This document shows, piece by piece, positions 10,601 through 20,487 of a stretch of 43,499 bases of DNA. This DNA comes from Polychytrium aggregatum (taxonomy: Eukaryota; Chytridiomycota; Chytridiomycetes; Polychytriales): positions 1 to 43,499 of the forward strand of contig NW_026516436.1 in NCBI RefSeq assembly GCF_025602895.1, given 5' to 3'. Position numbers and translations under genes: made by a program. The notes under the pieces were generated by a model. The model was not told the origin of the DNA and did not search any database. It worked only from the letters and a program-made list of their open reading frames with translations. Within the stretch, counting starts at the first letter, position 1. Every line of letters begins with the position of its first letter.

Positions 10601-12974
10601 TAACAGGAATGAAGGCTCCCGCCGAGCTTGCCGCCGAGACCGTTCCCTCCAAGGCCACTGGTCTGGACTATGAGATACTCAAGTTTATCGGAACCGCTGC
10701 GGCCTCCTACCCCTCGGACTTTACACCTCATTCGAACCTTGCCAAGATTCTGAAGCAGCGTGAGAAGAGTGTTATCGAGGGCGAGGGCATCGACTGGGCC
10801 ACCGCCGAGAGCATGGCCTTTGGCTCGCTCCTCGCCGAGGGCAACCACGTCCGTCTCTCTGGCCAGGATGTGGAGCGTGGCACCTTCTCTCAGCGTCACG
10901 CCCTGCTGCACGACCAAAACAACGTAAGCACCTCGATCTCGATCCCCCCCCCAATCCAATCAAACTCGCCTTCTGTGCCACATCCCACTGCACCCCGACA
11001 TGCTCGCATGCGCTTCCACGCACCCGCACTCATCTGCCTGACTAATCATCGCTTCTCTCCAGGAAACCTATCTGCACGTGCCTCTTAACAATCTGGCTGA
11101 CGGAAAAACCGTGTCCACTCAAAGCCACTTCACCGTCTGCAACTCGTCGCTCTCCGAGTTCGGCACTCTCGGCTTCGAGCTTGGCTACTCGATGGCCAAG
11201 GCCAACCAGCTCATCCTCTGGGAGGCCCAGTTCGGTGACTTTGCCAACAACGCCCAGTGCATCATCGATCAGTTCATTTCTTCTGGCGAGCAAAAGTGGC
11301 TCCAGGTTGGTATCCTAGTCTTGGGACGTGTCTGCCTCTGCCTCGGCCGTGCCCCACTTAGCGTCCTGAGGACTGACAACTGCTGCCTTCCTGCTCCCAG
11401 CGCACCGGCCTGACCATGCTGCTGCCGCACGGCTACGATGGACAAGGCCCCGAACACTCATCTGCCCGCATCGAGCGCTACCTGCAGCTCATCGACGAAG
11501 ATCCCTACAAGATGCCCGACCGCCACGGCATCACCAAGGGCAGCTACTCGCGCCAGCATCAGGACTGCAACATGCAGGTTGTCTACCCCACTGTTCCCAG
11601 TAACTACTTCCACGTGCTCCGTCGCCAGGTCCATCGCGAGTTCCGCAAGCCGGTAAGCACCCATAGCCCACCCTTGGTCCAGTCTGCTGCCTTGCAAAGG
11701 CCGCTCTCGTCGGCATCGTCTCCCTGGCACTAACATTCGACACCCTGTCCCTTCCAGCTCATCGTCTTTGCCTCCAAGGCTCTCCTCCGCCACCCCCTGG
11801 CCAAGTCTTCGATCGAGGAGATGGGCCCTGGTACTCGATTCCAGCGTGTCATTCCCGAGGTCCTACACCCTAACCCTCTCGTCGACCTTGATAACGCCAA
11901 CGCCCAGCAGAGCGAGCCGTTTGTTGCTTCTGGCAACAACGTCGAGCCCCGTGTTCCCCTTGCCCTCGTTTCGGACGCCCAGTACCCGCCTCAGGTTGAG
12001 AGAGTCGCCACCGGCACCGTCAAGAGCGACAGCTTCACGCTGCTGCCCCCCAACCAGATCAAGACCATCATCTTCTGCTCTGGCCAGGTCTACTACCAGC
12101 TCTTCAAGACCCGTGCCATGAACAACCTCCGCGACATTGCCATCGTCCGTTTGGAGCAGCTCTCGCCCTTCCCCTTCTGGGAGGTCAAGGCGGTCGTCGA
12201 TTCGTACGGATCGTCGCTCAAGGAGATTGTTTGGTGCCAGGAGGAGGCTGCCAACAGCGGCTCCTGGACCTTTGTTGAGCCCAGACTCGAGACTGCCATC
12301 CGTGAGACCGACTGGTACAAGAGCGACCTGGTAAGTTGAGCCCACCGGTTCCGGGGCCGATGATCTTGGACGGTGCTTGTGTCGGCCTGGGCATCTGTGT
12401 TGCGTGCTCGAGCAGAGTTGGGCTGCACAGATGGTCGCCTGTCGGCTGCGAGTGCCCAACAGATGCACCATAGTGACAATCGTCTGATTACCCCACGCAC
12501 TATCAAACTCGACGGTCGCCACCATCAAATGCATCACTAATGCAGGTATCTCCTTCCCCCTCGCCCTCTGCTGAATCCCACCCGCCGACCGACAACCGCT
12601 CGCTGTTCTCCCGCATCTTTGGCGGCTCTACCTCTGCGGACTCGCCTCAACCCGTCACCGTGTCTCCTGCCCATGCTGTGACCTCGAAACCCAAAACAAA
12701 GGGCCGCGATTGGGTCGACCGCTTCGACTCCCAGCGCGTCGCCGGAGGTCTGACCAACGCCCGCGAGCTCAAGGAGGGCGAGGCCAAGTCCTTCCGTGGC
12801 GGACGCCTGGTGCGCTATGCCGGCCGCGACTTCTCCGCCGCCCCCTCCACGGGTATCAAGAAGCAGCACATCTTTGAGGAGCGCATGCTTCTGTCAGAGG
12901 CTCTGATGGGCGGCCGTCTGATTGTCCCGGCCTCGGTGTCCCAGGGCGTCCCCGTCTTCGAGGCCACCAACTAG
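7699..12974 (+). CDS. KGD1: 2-oxoglutarate dehydrogenase E1, mitochondrial
   Basis: This is the thiamine-diphosphate-dependent E1 subunit of the 2-oxoglutarate dehydrogenase complex of the TCA cycle, in the mitochondrial matrix. Exons: 7699-8163, 8444-8570, 8707-8793, 9080-9495, 9613-10137, 10260-10443, 10607-10923, 11063-11305, 11401-11652, 11758-12330, 12546-12974; about 1205 aa. An Arg/Ser-rich presequence of about 50 residues is followed by the E1 N-terminal motif ([14 protein letters not shown]). Then come [14 protein letters not shown] and [29 protein letters not shown] (about residue 320), [28 protein letters not shown] (about 421), [11 protein letters not shown], and the transketolase central and C-terminal parts ([35 protein letters not shown]). 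Usual length is about 1015-1025 aa. The excess is mostly two insertions, near residues 915-973 and 1064-1150. The second could be partly a mis-called exon boundary. Confidence 0.95.
9036..9079 (+). repeat. 13-bp direct repeats at an OGDH 3' splice site
   Basis: Three perfect copies of GGCACCCCATCTC run from 9036 to 9074 and are followed by GGCAG. They abut the acceptor of OGDH intron 3 (8794-9079). Only the final, truncated copy gives a CAG acceptor. The exon resumes with a conserved E1 segment ([10 protein letters not shown]). Confidence 0.85.
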
Positions 12975-13615
12975 AGCGGCAGCCGAGCCCACTTCATGTG
13001 CATTCTCGATCCCGCCGCACGCACACGTTTGCTCCACATCACATGCCCAGCACACTCATCCCTCACTTTCCTGTACACACTCTGCTTGTCCCCCCCCCCG
13101 ATGCTACGATGGAGCTCCGCTGTTTTCTCTGGTCCTTGATTTCCTTTCCTTTCTCTATCCCTTCGCCTCTCCCCTTCTACTCCCCCACCTATCGCCGCCG
13201 CTGCCCTTTGCTCTACCATTTATCTATTGATGCTGACTTTATTTGCTCTGTTTGGAACTGCGTTTGTTTCGTAGCGCCCCTCCCCCTTGTTCTTGCCGCA
13301 CCTCACTCGCATTTGATCGTTGGCGAGCATGCCCATCGTCCCACTTGGACTGTGAATGTTCATGCTCGCAGTGTTTGTCGTCCCGTGATGCCCAATGAAT
13401 CGTGATCGGCGACACCCTGGCGCTGAGATTTCTCATATTCTCGTCCCAGAGCACCGCCAGATGGCAGCGGGGTGTTGGGGACATGCACAAGCACATGTGC
13501 GGATCGGGACATCACACCGAATCCGATCGAACAAACATCGTCGTTCGCACAGTCCGGGTCACGTGCGCTGCCAGCCAGTTGAGCTGATATTGTCAAAATT
13601 TTCTGCCCCATCGTC
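12975..13615. other. OGDH 3' region and spacer before tRNA-Leu
   Basis: The stretch is pyrimidine-rich with a C9 run near 13089. No open frame resembles a protein. It probably contains the OGDH 3' UTR and spacer DNA. Confidence 0.6.
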
Positions 13616-13696
13616 GGCAGTGTACGAAAGTGGTTACTCGGTTGGTTTTAGGCACCAATGTCTCCGGACGCGTGGGTTCGAACCCCACCACTGTCA
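13616..13696 (+). tRNA. trnL(uag): tRNA-Leu (anticodon UAG)
   Basis: The acceptor stem GGCAGTG pairs with CACTGTC (one G-U) and is followed by discriminator A. The anticodon stem TTGGT/ACCAA encloses loop TTTAGGC, giving UAG. A long variable arm (GTC-TCCG-GAC) marks a type II tRNA, and the T arm is GTGGG-TTCGAAC-CCCAC. No intron is present. T-rich tracts beginning at 13702 (TTTTG, then TTTTTT) would serve as the Pol III terminator. Confidence 0.93.
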
Positions 13697-13701
13697 CGGT
13701 A

Positions 13702-13734
13702 TTTTGTTTTGGTTTTGGTTTTTTGCTCATCGCT
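13702..13734 (+). terminator. Pol III T-run terminator after tRNA-Leu
   Basis: Several T4-T6 runs (TTTTGTTTTGG..., then TTTTTT) begin six bases after the tRNA-Leu discriminator base. This matches the usual oligo-T termination signal of RNA polymerase III. Confidence 0.75.
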
Positions 13735-13936
13735 GCTCCTCTCTCTCGCCATCCCAGATCCACCCATATCGCTGGTGGGCACCTCGGATATGAAGCTCTC
13801 CCGCCGCCATCACACAGTCGCATCGCTGACGGCCTATCATGGATGTATTTCGGTCAATTTGTCGAGGTGAACTGGAATTGCGGGAGCCATGCAACCCGTT
13901 CCAGATCCAAACACACGAGGACCCAAGTTTGGGTTA

Positions 13937-15689
13937 TTACTTGGCCGCCTGGAAGCTCGTCATGCTCTTGTAGATGGTCTCGGTGGCGCCGTCGTGCTTG
14001 GCAGCAAAGCGGCCGGCGGTGAACAAAAAGTCAGAGAGGCGGTTGAGATACTTTGCGCAGCTGGCATCGGCGATGCCTTGCTCGACCAGCGGGACGACTC
14101 GGCGCTCGGCTCGGCGGCACACACTGCGAGCGATTTGGAGATGGCAGGCGGCTTCGCCTCCAGACTTGGTAGTCAGAGGCAACGGATGCGGGCATTCGTC
14201 AAATCAGTGTGCGATCGTGGCGACGCCAGCGGTTTCCGGGGGGGAACGAGAGGCAGGCGTGGATACAGTCCATCACCAAAGAATGGCATTTCATACAGAT
14301 GAAGTATATCGTCAGCGAAGGAGCAACTCTTGGATGGCGAAACATCCGGCAATGAGAAATCAGAGATGAAGCACATACCGGCAGAATAAACTGGGTCAGA
14401 GGCTCCAGCGAGTTATCGAGCTGATCGATCCAGGACTCGAGCTCCTTGACCAATTCGCCGTTGACGTCAAACGACGTCTTGGCTGTCAGAAAAAATGGAG
14501 GTAGACAACGGAGGGGGGAAACAGCCGCAGCGCTTAGTCTCTGAGCAATCGGGGCGCTATACCTCCGCAGTCTTCGGTGCCATGGGTAGACTCGTCGTCA
14601 TTCGACCAGCTCATGCCTGTCTCTCAACAACCTCCCTCGATCATGCGTCATGGCTGCTCCTCATGGCTTACACAGCTTGAACTCGGATGCCTTCGACCTC
14701 GGGGTCGCGATGTTGGAACCAATATCTTGCAACAGGCACTGGATCTATGCTCGGCAGATGCACGTTCGCCCGATGATGCGAGAGTCAGCATCTGAGTGTG
14801 CAATGGCTATCGCAGTGCTGGGTGCCTAGTGCCCTGGGCCAGAACGGAAGGCTCGCTCGGCATCCTCTGGGACTGGATGGATGCCCCACGGCTCCTGGTT
14901 CCGAGTGCTCACCTTGACAAGCTTGTCTGCAAGCCCGTTGTCGGTCTTGACGCAAAAATGATGGGCCAAGCTGGGAAACAGCGGGTAAGCGAGCATCTAG
15001 TCAGCCGCCGCTGTTTGGTCCGAACCCAGTTTGGCAGGTCTGCTCCTCAACCATCGAAGCATAAGCAGCAGCCGAGACCCTCACCCCAGATGGCTTGTCA
15101 GCTCATCGGTCGTGCCAAGGGCCTCAAAGATCTGGTCGTCCTTGGGACGGCGCTCGCCCGTATAGAGCGCAGAGGTGCCCTTGTCGCCGGTGCGGGTGTA
15201 GATGCGGATTCGTCGCTTTTCGTCACTAAATCAAGGCCCGACGATTAGCGGCCCCATCGGTTCATCGGCTCCACACCGAGCCTGGAGAGCGGCTGCCAAG
15301 ACCGGCCAACGGACAGCGTGGCATGTTTTGGCTGGCCCAGGTCTGCGACTCTCCCCCACGCAATCTACAGGCGACTCTTGGGAAAGATCTCGGCTGGGAT
15401 GATCCCTGTCGAGGAAGCAGCCAAGGATCACAGCTGCCCGATGTGCTCGGCGGCTATGATTATTCTGGCAGAGCACGCTGCGTCTGGCTGCACGCCTGAA
15501 CGATCGCTGGTCGACTCACCTTTCGTCGCCAGACATTGCCGAGGAATGGAAGCGCGATGTGTGAGGAAGAAGGAAAGCGGATCTGGTCCGGAGAGCAGCG
15601 GCAGCAGCGGGGACAAGCGGATAGCGGGCAGGCCCGAGTTGGTTAGGGAGCGTCCCAACGAGCCGGCGGAGAGCAGGTTTCAGGCTCAT
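13937..15689 (-). CDS. MMAB: Cob(I)alamin adenosyltransferase, mitochondrial
   Basis: The enzyme transfers the 5'-deoxyadenosyl group of ATP to cob(I)alamin, making adenosylcobalamin for methylmalonyl-CoA mutase in mitochondria. Exons on the minus strand: 15689-15520, 15225-15085, 14970-14913, 14744-14672, 14616-14563, 14482-14379, 14164-13937; all phases close, giving 275 aa. The frame entering exon 2 requires the start [14 protein letters not shown], followed by an Arg/Ala-rich stretch ending FHSSA. That is a good mitochondrial presequence of about 50 residues. The PduO/MMAB motifs follow in order: [20 protein letters not shown] (ATP binding), [32 protein letters not shown], then RSVCRRAER and [11 protein letters not shown]. 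The RRAER segment corresponds to the active-site arginines known in human MMAB. The gene is head-to-head with an ABC transporter gene, 555 bp away. Confidence 0.94.
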
Positions 15690-16244
15690 TCATGCACCTT
15701 GCGGACGTGGATGGTCCCAGAGAAAAGCCGCCTGCCGAGCGGGCCGGCCCGATGGCGGCGACTTGATCTCCAAGGCAAAACCAGGACGGGTTCAGGGGGT
15801 GTCACTGCTGCAAGGGCAAATGCAAGGGCAAATGCAATGCTAATGCAATGCAGGTTTCTTGGCAGCGCCCCAAAGAACATCTCGGAACCATCGTATGCTT
15901 GTTCCACCAGCAACGGCCCGATGCCAAGGACTGCCGTCGGCATGTTCTGCGGGCATGCTCTGCGGGCATGTTCTGCGGCCCCAGCGCCAAGGATCTCCGC
16001 AGGTCCGATATCGGCGGCCACCAATCCCATCCCAATCCCACTCTGCCGTGCGGGCGGGGCGCCGCCCGGGCTGCATTCAAATAGCAGCCATCGCGGCGAT
16101 CGCGGCGATCGCAGTCCCGGCCGTAGTCTCTGAGCACCCCTGTGATTGTCTCGTCTGCCACTGCAGAGCGCCGTTGCTATTACTCCATCGGCTCTCTCTC
16201 GGCTCTCCATCTCACTATCGACTCGCCATCGGCTCTCCCACGCC
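15690..16244. promoter_or_regulatory. Shared divergent promoter region, MMAB / ABC transporter
   Basis: This 555-bp interval separates the start codons of two divergent genes and must contain both promoters. It holds several small direct repeats: GGGCAAATGCAA twice near 15812, then AATGCAATG copies to about 15851; GCGGGCATG[T/C]TCTG copies at about 15936-15982; and GGCGATCGC twice near 16090-16110. No standard TATA box was identified. Assignment as regulatory is by position only. Confidence 0.55.
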
Positions 16245-19200
16245 ATGTTCGACTCTCTGCACATCCTCATCTTCTCGGAGCCCGTGCTGCTCTGGCTCCT
16301 GCTCTTCCTCCAGACCTCCTTGCGCGACGGCGATTTCAATCCCGGCAACTTTGCCGTCTACGTCTCTCACGCATGGAGCTTGTTCCTGGAAGGCCGTGCT
16401 TTTTCCGAAACCATCCTGGACATTCCCGTCTTGTCGCTCGCCAAGGCCGCCATCCTCATCGCCGCTGCCAGCCTCGTGCAGGCGCCCCTCAGAGTCCGCA
16501 AGATCGCCACGGGCACCATCCTGACGCTGTTCACCCTCTATGCAGCATTCAAGTGGTGGCGGGTCATCTCAGACCCGGAAGTGATCGACTTTCCGCTCGT
16601 CTGGGCCACCACCTTCATCTCGCTCTTTGTCGTCCACACCCTGACCTCGTTGTTCCTGAGCCTGCGTTATGCCCTTGTGACGCCGCGCGTCAGCGAGCCA
16701 TCCGGCCAGATCACCCTCGAGACCAACACGGCTCCGGCCAAGAGCATTCCGTGGAAGCGCCTGGGTCGGTTGCTGTACCCGGACATGGTAAGTCTGTCGG
16801 GGCATCTGAGCGATGCCACTCGGGCGGCGATAGATGAGCACTCCGATGACGGCAAAGTCGCGTCCGAGCTGACCACCCTCACCTCCCAACACTCGACACC
16901 ACGCAGGGACTCATGATCTGGGCGCTCATCAACCTCTTGATCAACAGCGGCACCTCGCTCCTCATTCCCGACTACTTTGGACGGGTGCGTGCTTTGTGTC
17001 GAAACGCAGCTGCGGTCTTGATCACGAATACACTCACCGTCGACGTTTCTGCTGGTCGGCCAAGTCGAAATCACCATCGCACCTCCCGCTGCCATGTTCC
17101 TCGTCTTGACAGCTGCCACGCCTTCGTTTCTCCTCCAGGTTGTGGACACCGTCTCCCGTGGCGGCTCGGATTTGAATCGCATCATGCTCGAGCTCGTCAT
17201 CGTCTTTGTCGTCGGCGCCATTGCGGGCTTTATTCGCGCATACTACTTCACCCTCATCGGCTACAGGATTGTCAAGTCCCTGCGTATCCAAACTTTTAAC
17301 GCCATCATCGCCCAGGAAATCGCCTACTTTGACGAATCGGACACGGGCGAGCTTACCACTCGCCTCGCCAACGACACACAGTGTCTCCAGAACGGGCTCA
17401 CGGTCAACATCTCGATGTTGGTCCGGTTCCTCGTCCAGGCCGTCGGCTCGATGATTATTCTGTTTACCCTCAGTTGGAAGCTGACCCTGATCATGCTCGC
17501 AAGTAAGCGACCGTGTGCTGGCGCGTTGCGTAGCTGCTCGGACCGACTTATGAATGTTCGAGCCTGGTGCTCGTTACTGTCTAGACATTTAACGAAACCA
17601 TGCTTCGCCCAAAAACAGTCGTCCCAGTCGTAGCCATCGGGGCTCGGTTCTACGGAGACTATATTGGCGATATACAGGAAAAGTTCCAGGACAAACTCGC
17701 GCTCACTGGATCCATCGCTCAAGAGGTATCGGCGCTGTCATCTTGAACGACACGGCCGCGGCGAGGGTTTCAATGAGTACTGGGTGTGTATCTCGATTGC
17801 GTGTATCGCTGACTCGACACTTGTCATTCGATCGCCTGAACGAATAGGTCATCAGCCAGATCCGGATCGTCCGTTCTTTTGCCAAGGAGACCAGCGAGTC
17901 TCGTCGGTACAGCGAGGCTGTCGAAGAGACCCATCGCGTGGGAGTTCAAATTACCTTTGGACAGGTATGGGTGCAGATATGTCAGACGCGGATGCCAGAG
18001 AGAGACGCCCTTGGCACGAGCTGTCAAACCGGCAATAGCTATCGAACACACACTCGTTATCGAACACGCACTTGCTATCGAACACGCAATAGCTATCGAA
18101 CACGCACTCGCTGTCTAAACGGCAATGGTGGTGGTCTAACCGCGTGCGTATTCAATCTTGCAAAACAGGCCGTGTTCACAGGACTGATCGGACTCCTTCC
18201 CCAAGGCGTCATCGCTATCGTGCTCTACTACGGAGGCGTCATGGTCATGTCGGGCGAGATCACCGGCGGACTCCTGACCTCGTTTGTATGCATCGTTCTG
18301 ACAGCGGGGGCGGGTGAATGGGCCCGCACTGATCCCATGGCAAATGCACCGCCGCTGCCTGGCGTTTTGGACAGCACTTGACTCTGGTGCTTTACTGACT
18401 CGCCGCATGTTTCCTTCTTTGCCACCAGCTCCTCTACACCCTCACCTTGGCAATGTCCTTCAGTGTCATTTCGGGTCTCTTTGGCGACTTCATGCAGGCC
18501 ATCGGAGCCAGCCAGCGCATTTTCCAGATCCTCGATCGCGTGCCTGCCATTCCAAGTGAAGGAGGCATCTCACTCTCGCGCTTCAGCGGCCGAATCGACT
18601 TCAAAAACGTGTGCTTCACGGTGAGTCCTTGCGACAAGCATCCTCGTTGGGATGAACAAAGATGGCCCGGTGCCGCATGCGTTGTCTGCCATGACTGCCA
18701 TACTGACGTTCAACGGTGTCTGCGCGACCTTGCACATTCCCCTGATGGCAGTACCCGGCCCGCAAGGATGCCCAGGTTCTCAAGGGATTCTCGCTGTCGA
18801 TCGAGCCCGGCAAGGTGCTGGCTCTAGTTGGGCCCAGTGGGCAGGGCAAATCGACTGTGATGAGCTTGATCCTGCGCTTCTACGATTGCAACTCTGGGCA
18901 GATTCTCCTTGACCAGATGAGCGACCTGAAGCTCGTGGACCTCAAGTGGTACCGCAGCGTCATAGGCTATGTCAGCCAAGAGCCTGGTGAGTGCGGACAC
19001 AATGAGCGCCGGGGTACAGCTGGCTTGGCTCAAACAAGAGGCTCCGTACCTTAGATCGAGGGCTATCCTCGTCTGTACGCCTCCGCCCTGCTGAACCCAG
19101 CTCGTCCTTGTTCTCCATGGGATTTTGCGTCCCTCCGATGCTCCGCTGTTCTGGATACCCTGGTTAGTGCTCTTCTCCGGAAGCATCCGCGACAACATCA

Positions 19201-20037
19201 TGTACGGATGGCAAAACCGCAACCGCCCTCCCACTGAAGACGAGATCGTCAGCGCCGCGAAGCAAGCCAACGCCCACGACTTCATCACGCTGTTTCCTGA
19301 TGGATACGCCACCACTGTTGGTGAGCGCGGCCTGAGGTAAGATTTATTGATATCAGTCAGTCGGGTCCTTATTTGTATTTGCTCTTGGCAATGCACCCCT
19401 CCTCCCTCTTGCAAAAGTGGGAACTTTTGCCAGCAGGCATTCCGGGCCGCCGCTCACTTTCTCCGCCGCTGCTCTGCTTCCCTCCAGACTTTCCGGCGGC
19501 CAAAAGCAGCGCATCGCACTGGCGCGTGCGTTCCTGCTCAACCCCAAGATCCTCCTACTTGACGAAGCCACAAGCGCCCTGGACACTGAGGTGGGAATCG
19601 AGTCGCTGGGGAGGGGCTGCTTGAACTTGTCGGCGCTACTTTTCTCGCTTGCCGATGGCATCATGCGCATTGCACCGCGTGCTGTTAGCCAAGTGGTACA
19701 GCATGCTGATCGATTGCAAACGCCGATCGCGAAGTGCCCTCGGGTTTGTTGAGCCCGTACTCTCCTCCGCCGTCGCTAACCTGGAGCCACGTTCTGTTTG
19801 TCGGCAATCCAGTCCGAGCGTCTGGTTCAGGAAGCCATCGATCGCGCGATGGTGGGCCGCACCGTGGTCGTGATCGCTCATCGCTTGAGCACCGTCGTGA
19901 ATGCCGACAAGATCGTTGTCATCAAGGACGGCACGGTCGCCGAGAGCGGAACGCACAAGGAGCTCATGGAGCTTGGCGAGCAGGAAGGCAGCGAAGGCGT
20001 CTACCGCCAGCTTGTTTTGAGACAAATGAAGAACTAG
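16245..20037 (+). CDS. ABCB-type half ABC transporter with N-terminal membrane extension
   Basis: This is an ATP-driven membrane exporter of the ABCB (MDR/TAP-like) group; the substrate is unknown. Exons: 16245-16787, 16907-16984, 17139-17502, 17619-17725, 17848-17964, 18169-18285, 18429-18620, 18752-18986, 19168-19336, 19488-19590, 19813-20037; phases close, 749 aa. Residues 1-180 form an extra hydrophobic domain (about four helices), reminiscent of the TMD0 of TAPL/ABCB9. The type 1 exporter core follows ([34 protein letters not shown]). The nucleotide-binding domain has Walker [10 protein letters not shown] (about 533), Q-loop YVSQEP, signature LSGGQKQR (about 642), Walker [13 protein letters not shown] and H-loop AHRLST (about 697). 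One set of domains implies a dimer. The membrane of residence (vacuole, mitochondrion or other) cannot be told from the sequence. Confidence 0.93.
18038..18109 (+). repeat. 18-bp tandem repeat in an ABC transporter intron
   Basis: Four copies of an 18-bp unit (consensus GCTATCGAACACGCACTC) lie within the intron at 17965-18168. The unit is open in frame, but the sequence falls between a GTATGG donor and an AACAG acceptor that join conserved transporter segments. It is therefore intronic. Confidence 0.88.
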
Positions 20038-20487
20038 AGAATCGCCAGGATCGATTGTTATCGCCAAGGCCGGTCCGGTGGCCCGTGACGCTGCAGCGAC
20101 ACCCTTTTTTTCAAACATGTGGCCACGATTTAGTAGCAACAACATCAACAACAACAGCAGCAGTGAACCCGCTCGAAATAATGATTCAGTGCTACACATA
20201 TTTCTGATCTTCTGAGCATCCGGCACGTTGGGGGGGGGAGGATAGAACAACAGGGGCTCAGAAGGCTCTAACTTGGCTCGCCAGGAATCAAAGCATGCGG
20301 AAGCGAGAGCAAGATGCGAACCTCCCAGCGATCCAAAATATAAGCCTTCTCAAAGAACAATGCGCAGCAGTCGCTGATGATGGTGTGTAAATCGTGGATC
20401 GACTGTATGCTGTCAGCACGCATCTTGGTGCACACCAATGGAGGCAGAGCTACGTCGACGGCCAAGGTGGACAAAGCTCACCGGGTT
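20038..20487. other. Convergent intergenic region
   Basis: The 3' ends of the ABC transporter (+) and vezatin-like (-) genes face each other across 450 bp. A CAACAACATCAACAACAACAG-like run lies near 20128-20165, and a G8 run near 20231. A minus-strand open frame at 20268-20474 remains unassigned: it has a possible acceptor at about 20405 and ends ...WEVRILLSLPHALIPGEPS. It could be a downstream alternative exon of the vezatin-like gene or chance. Confidence 0.5.

Noticed and set aside
13593..13823. Minus-strand open frame containing VVGFEPTRPETLV
   Set aside because: This peptide is the well-known antisense translation of a tRNA T arm; the locus is tRNA-Leu.
15428..15658. Alternative MMAB start in the frame beginning MGRSLTNSG
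   Set aside because: It leaves one base before the intron, whereas exon 2 requires two. The frame starting at 15689 fits and gives a better presequence.
20268..20474. Minus-strand open frame ending LPHALIPGEPS as the last exon of the vezatin-like gene
   Set aside because: The main frame already ends at 20488, and joining this piece would need an unproven extra intron. Kept only as a possibility in the intergenic entry.
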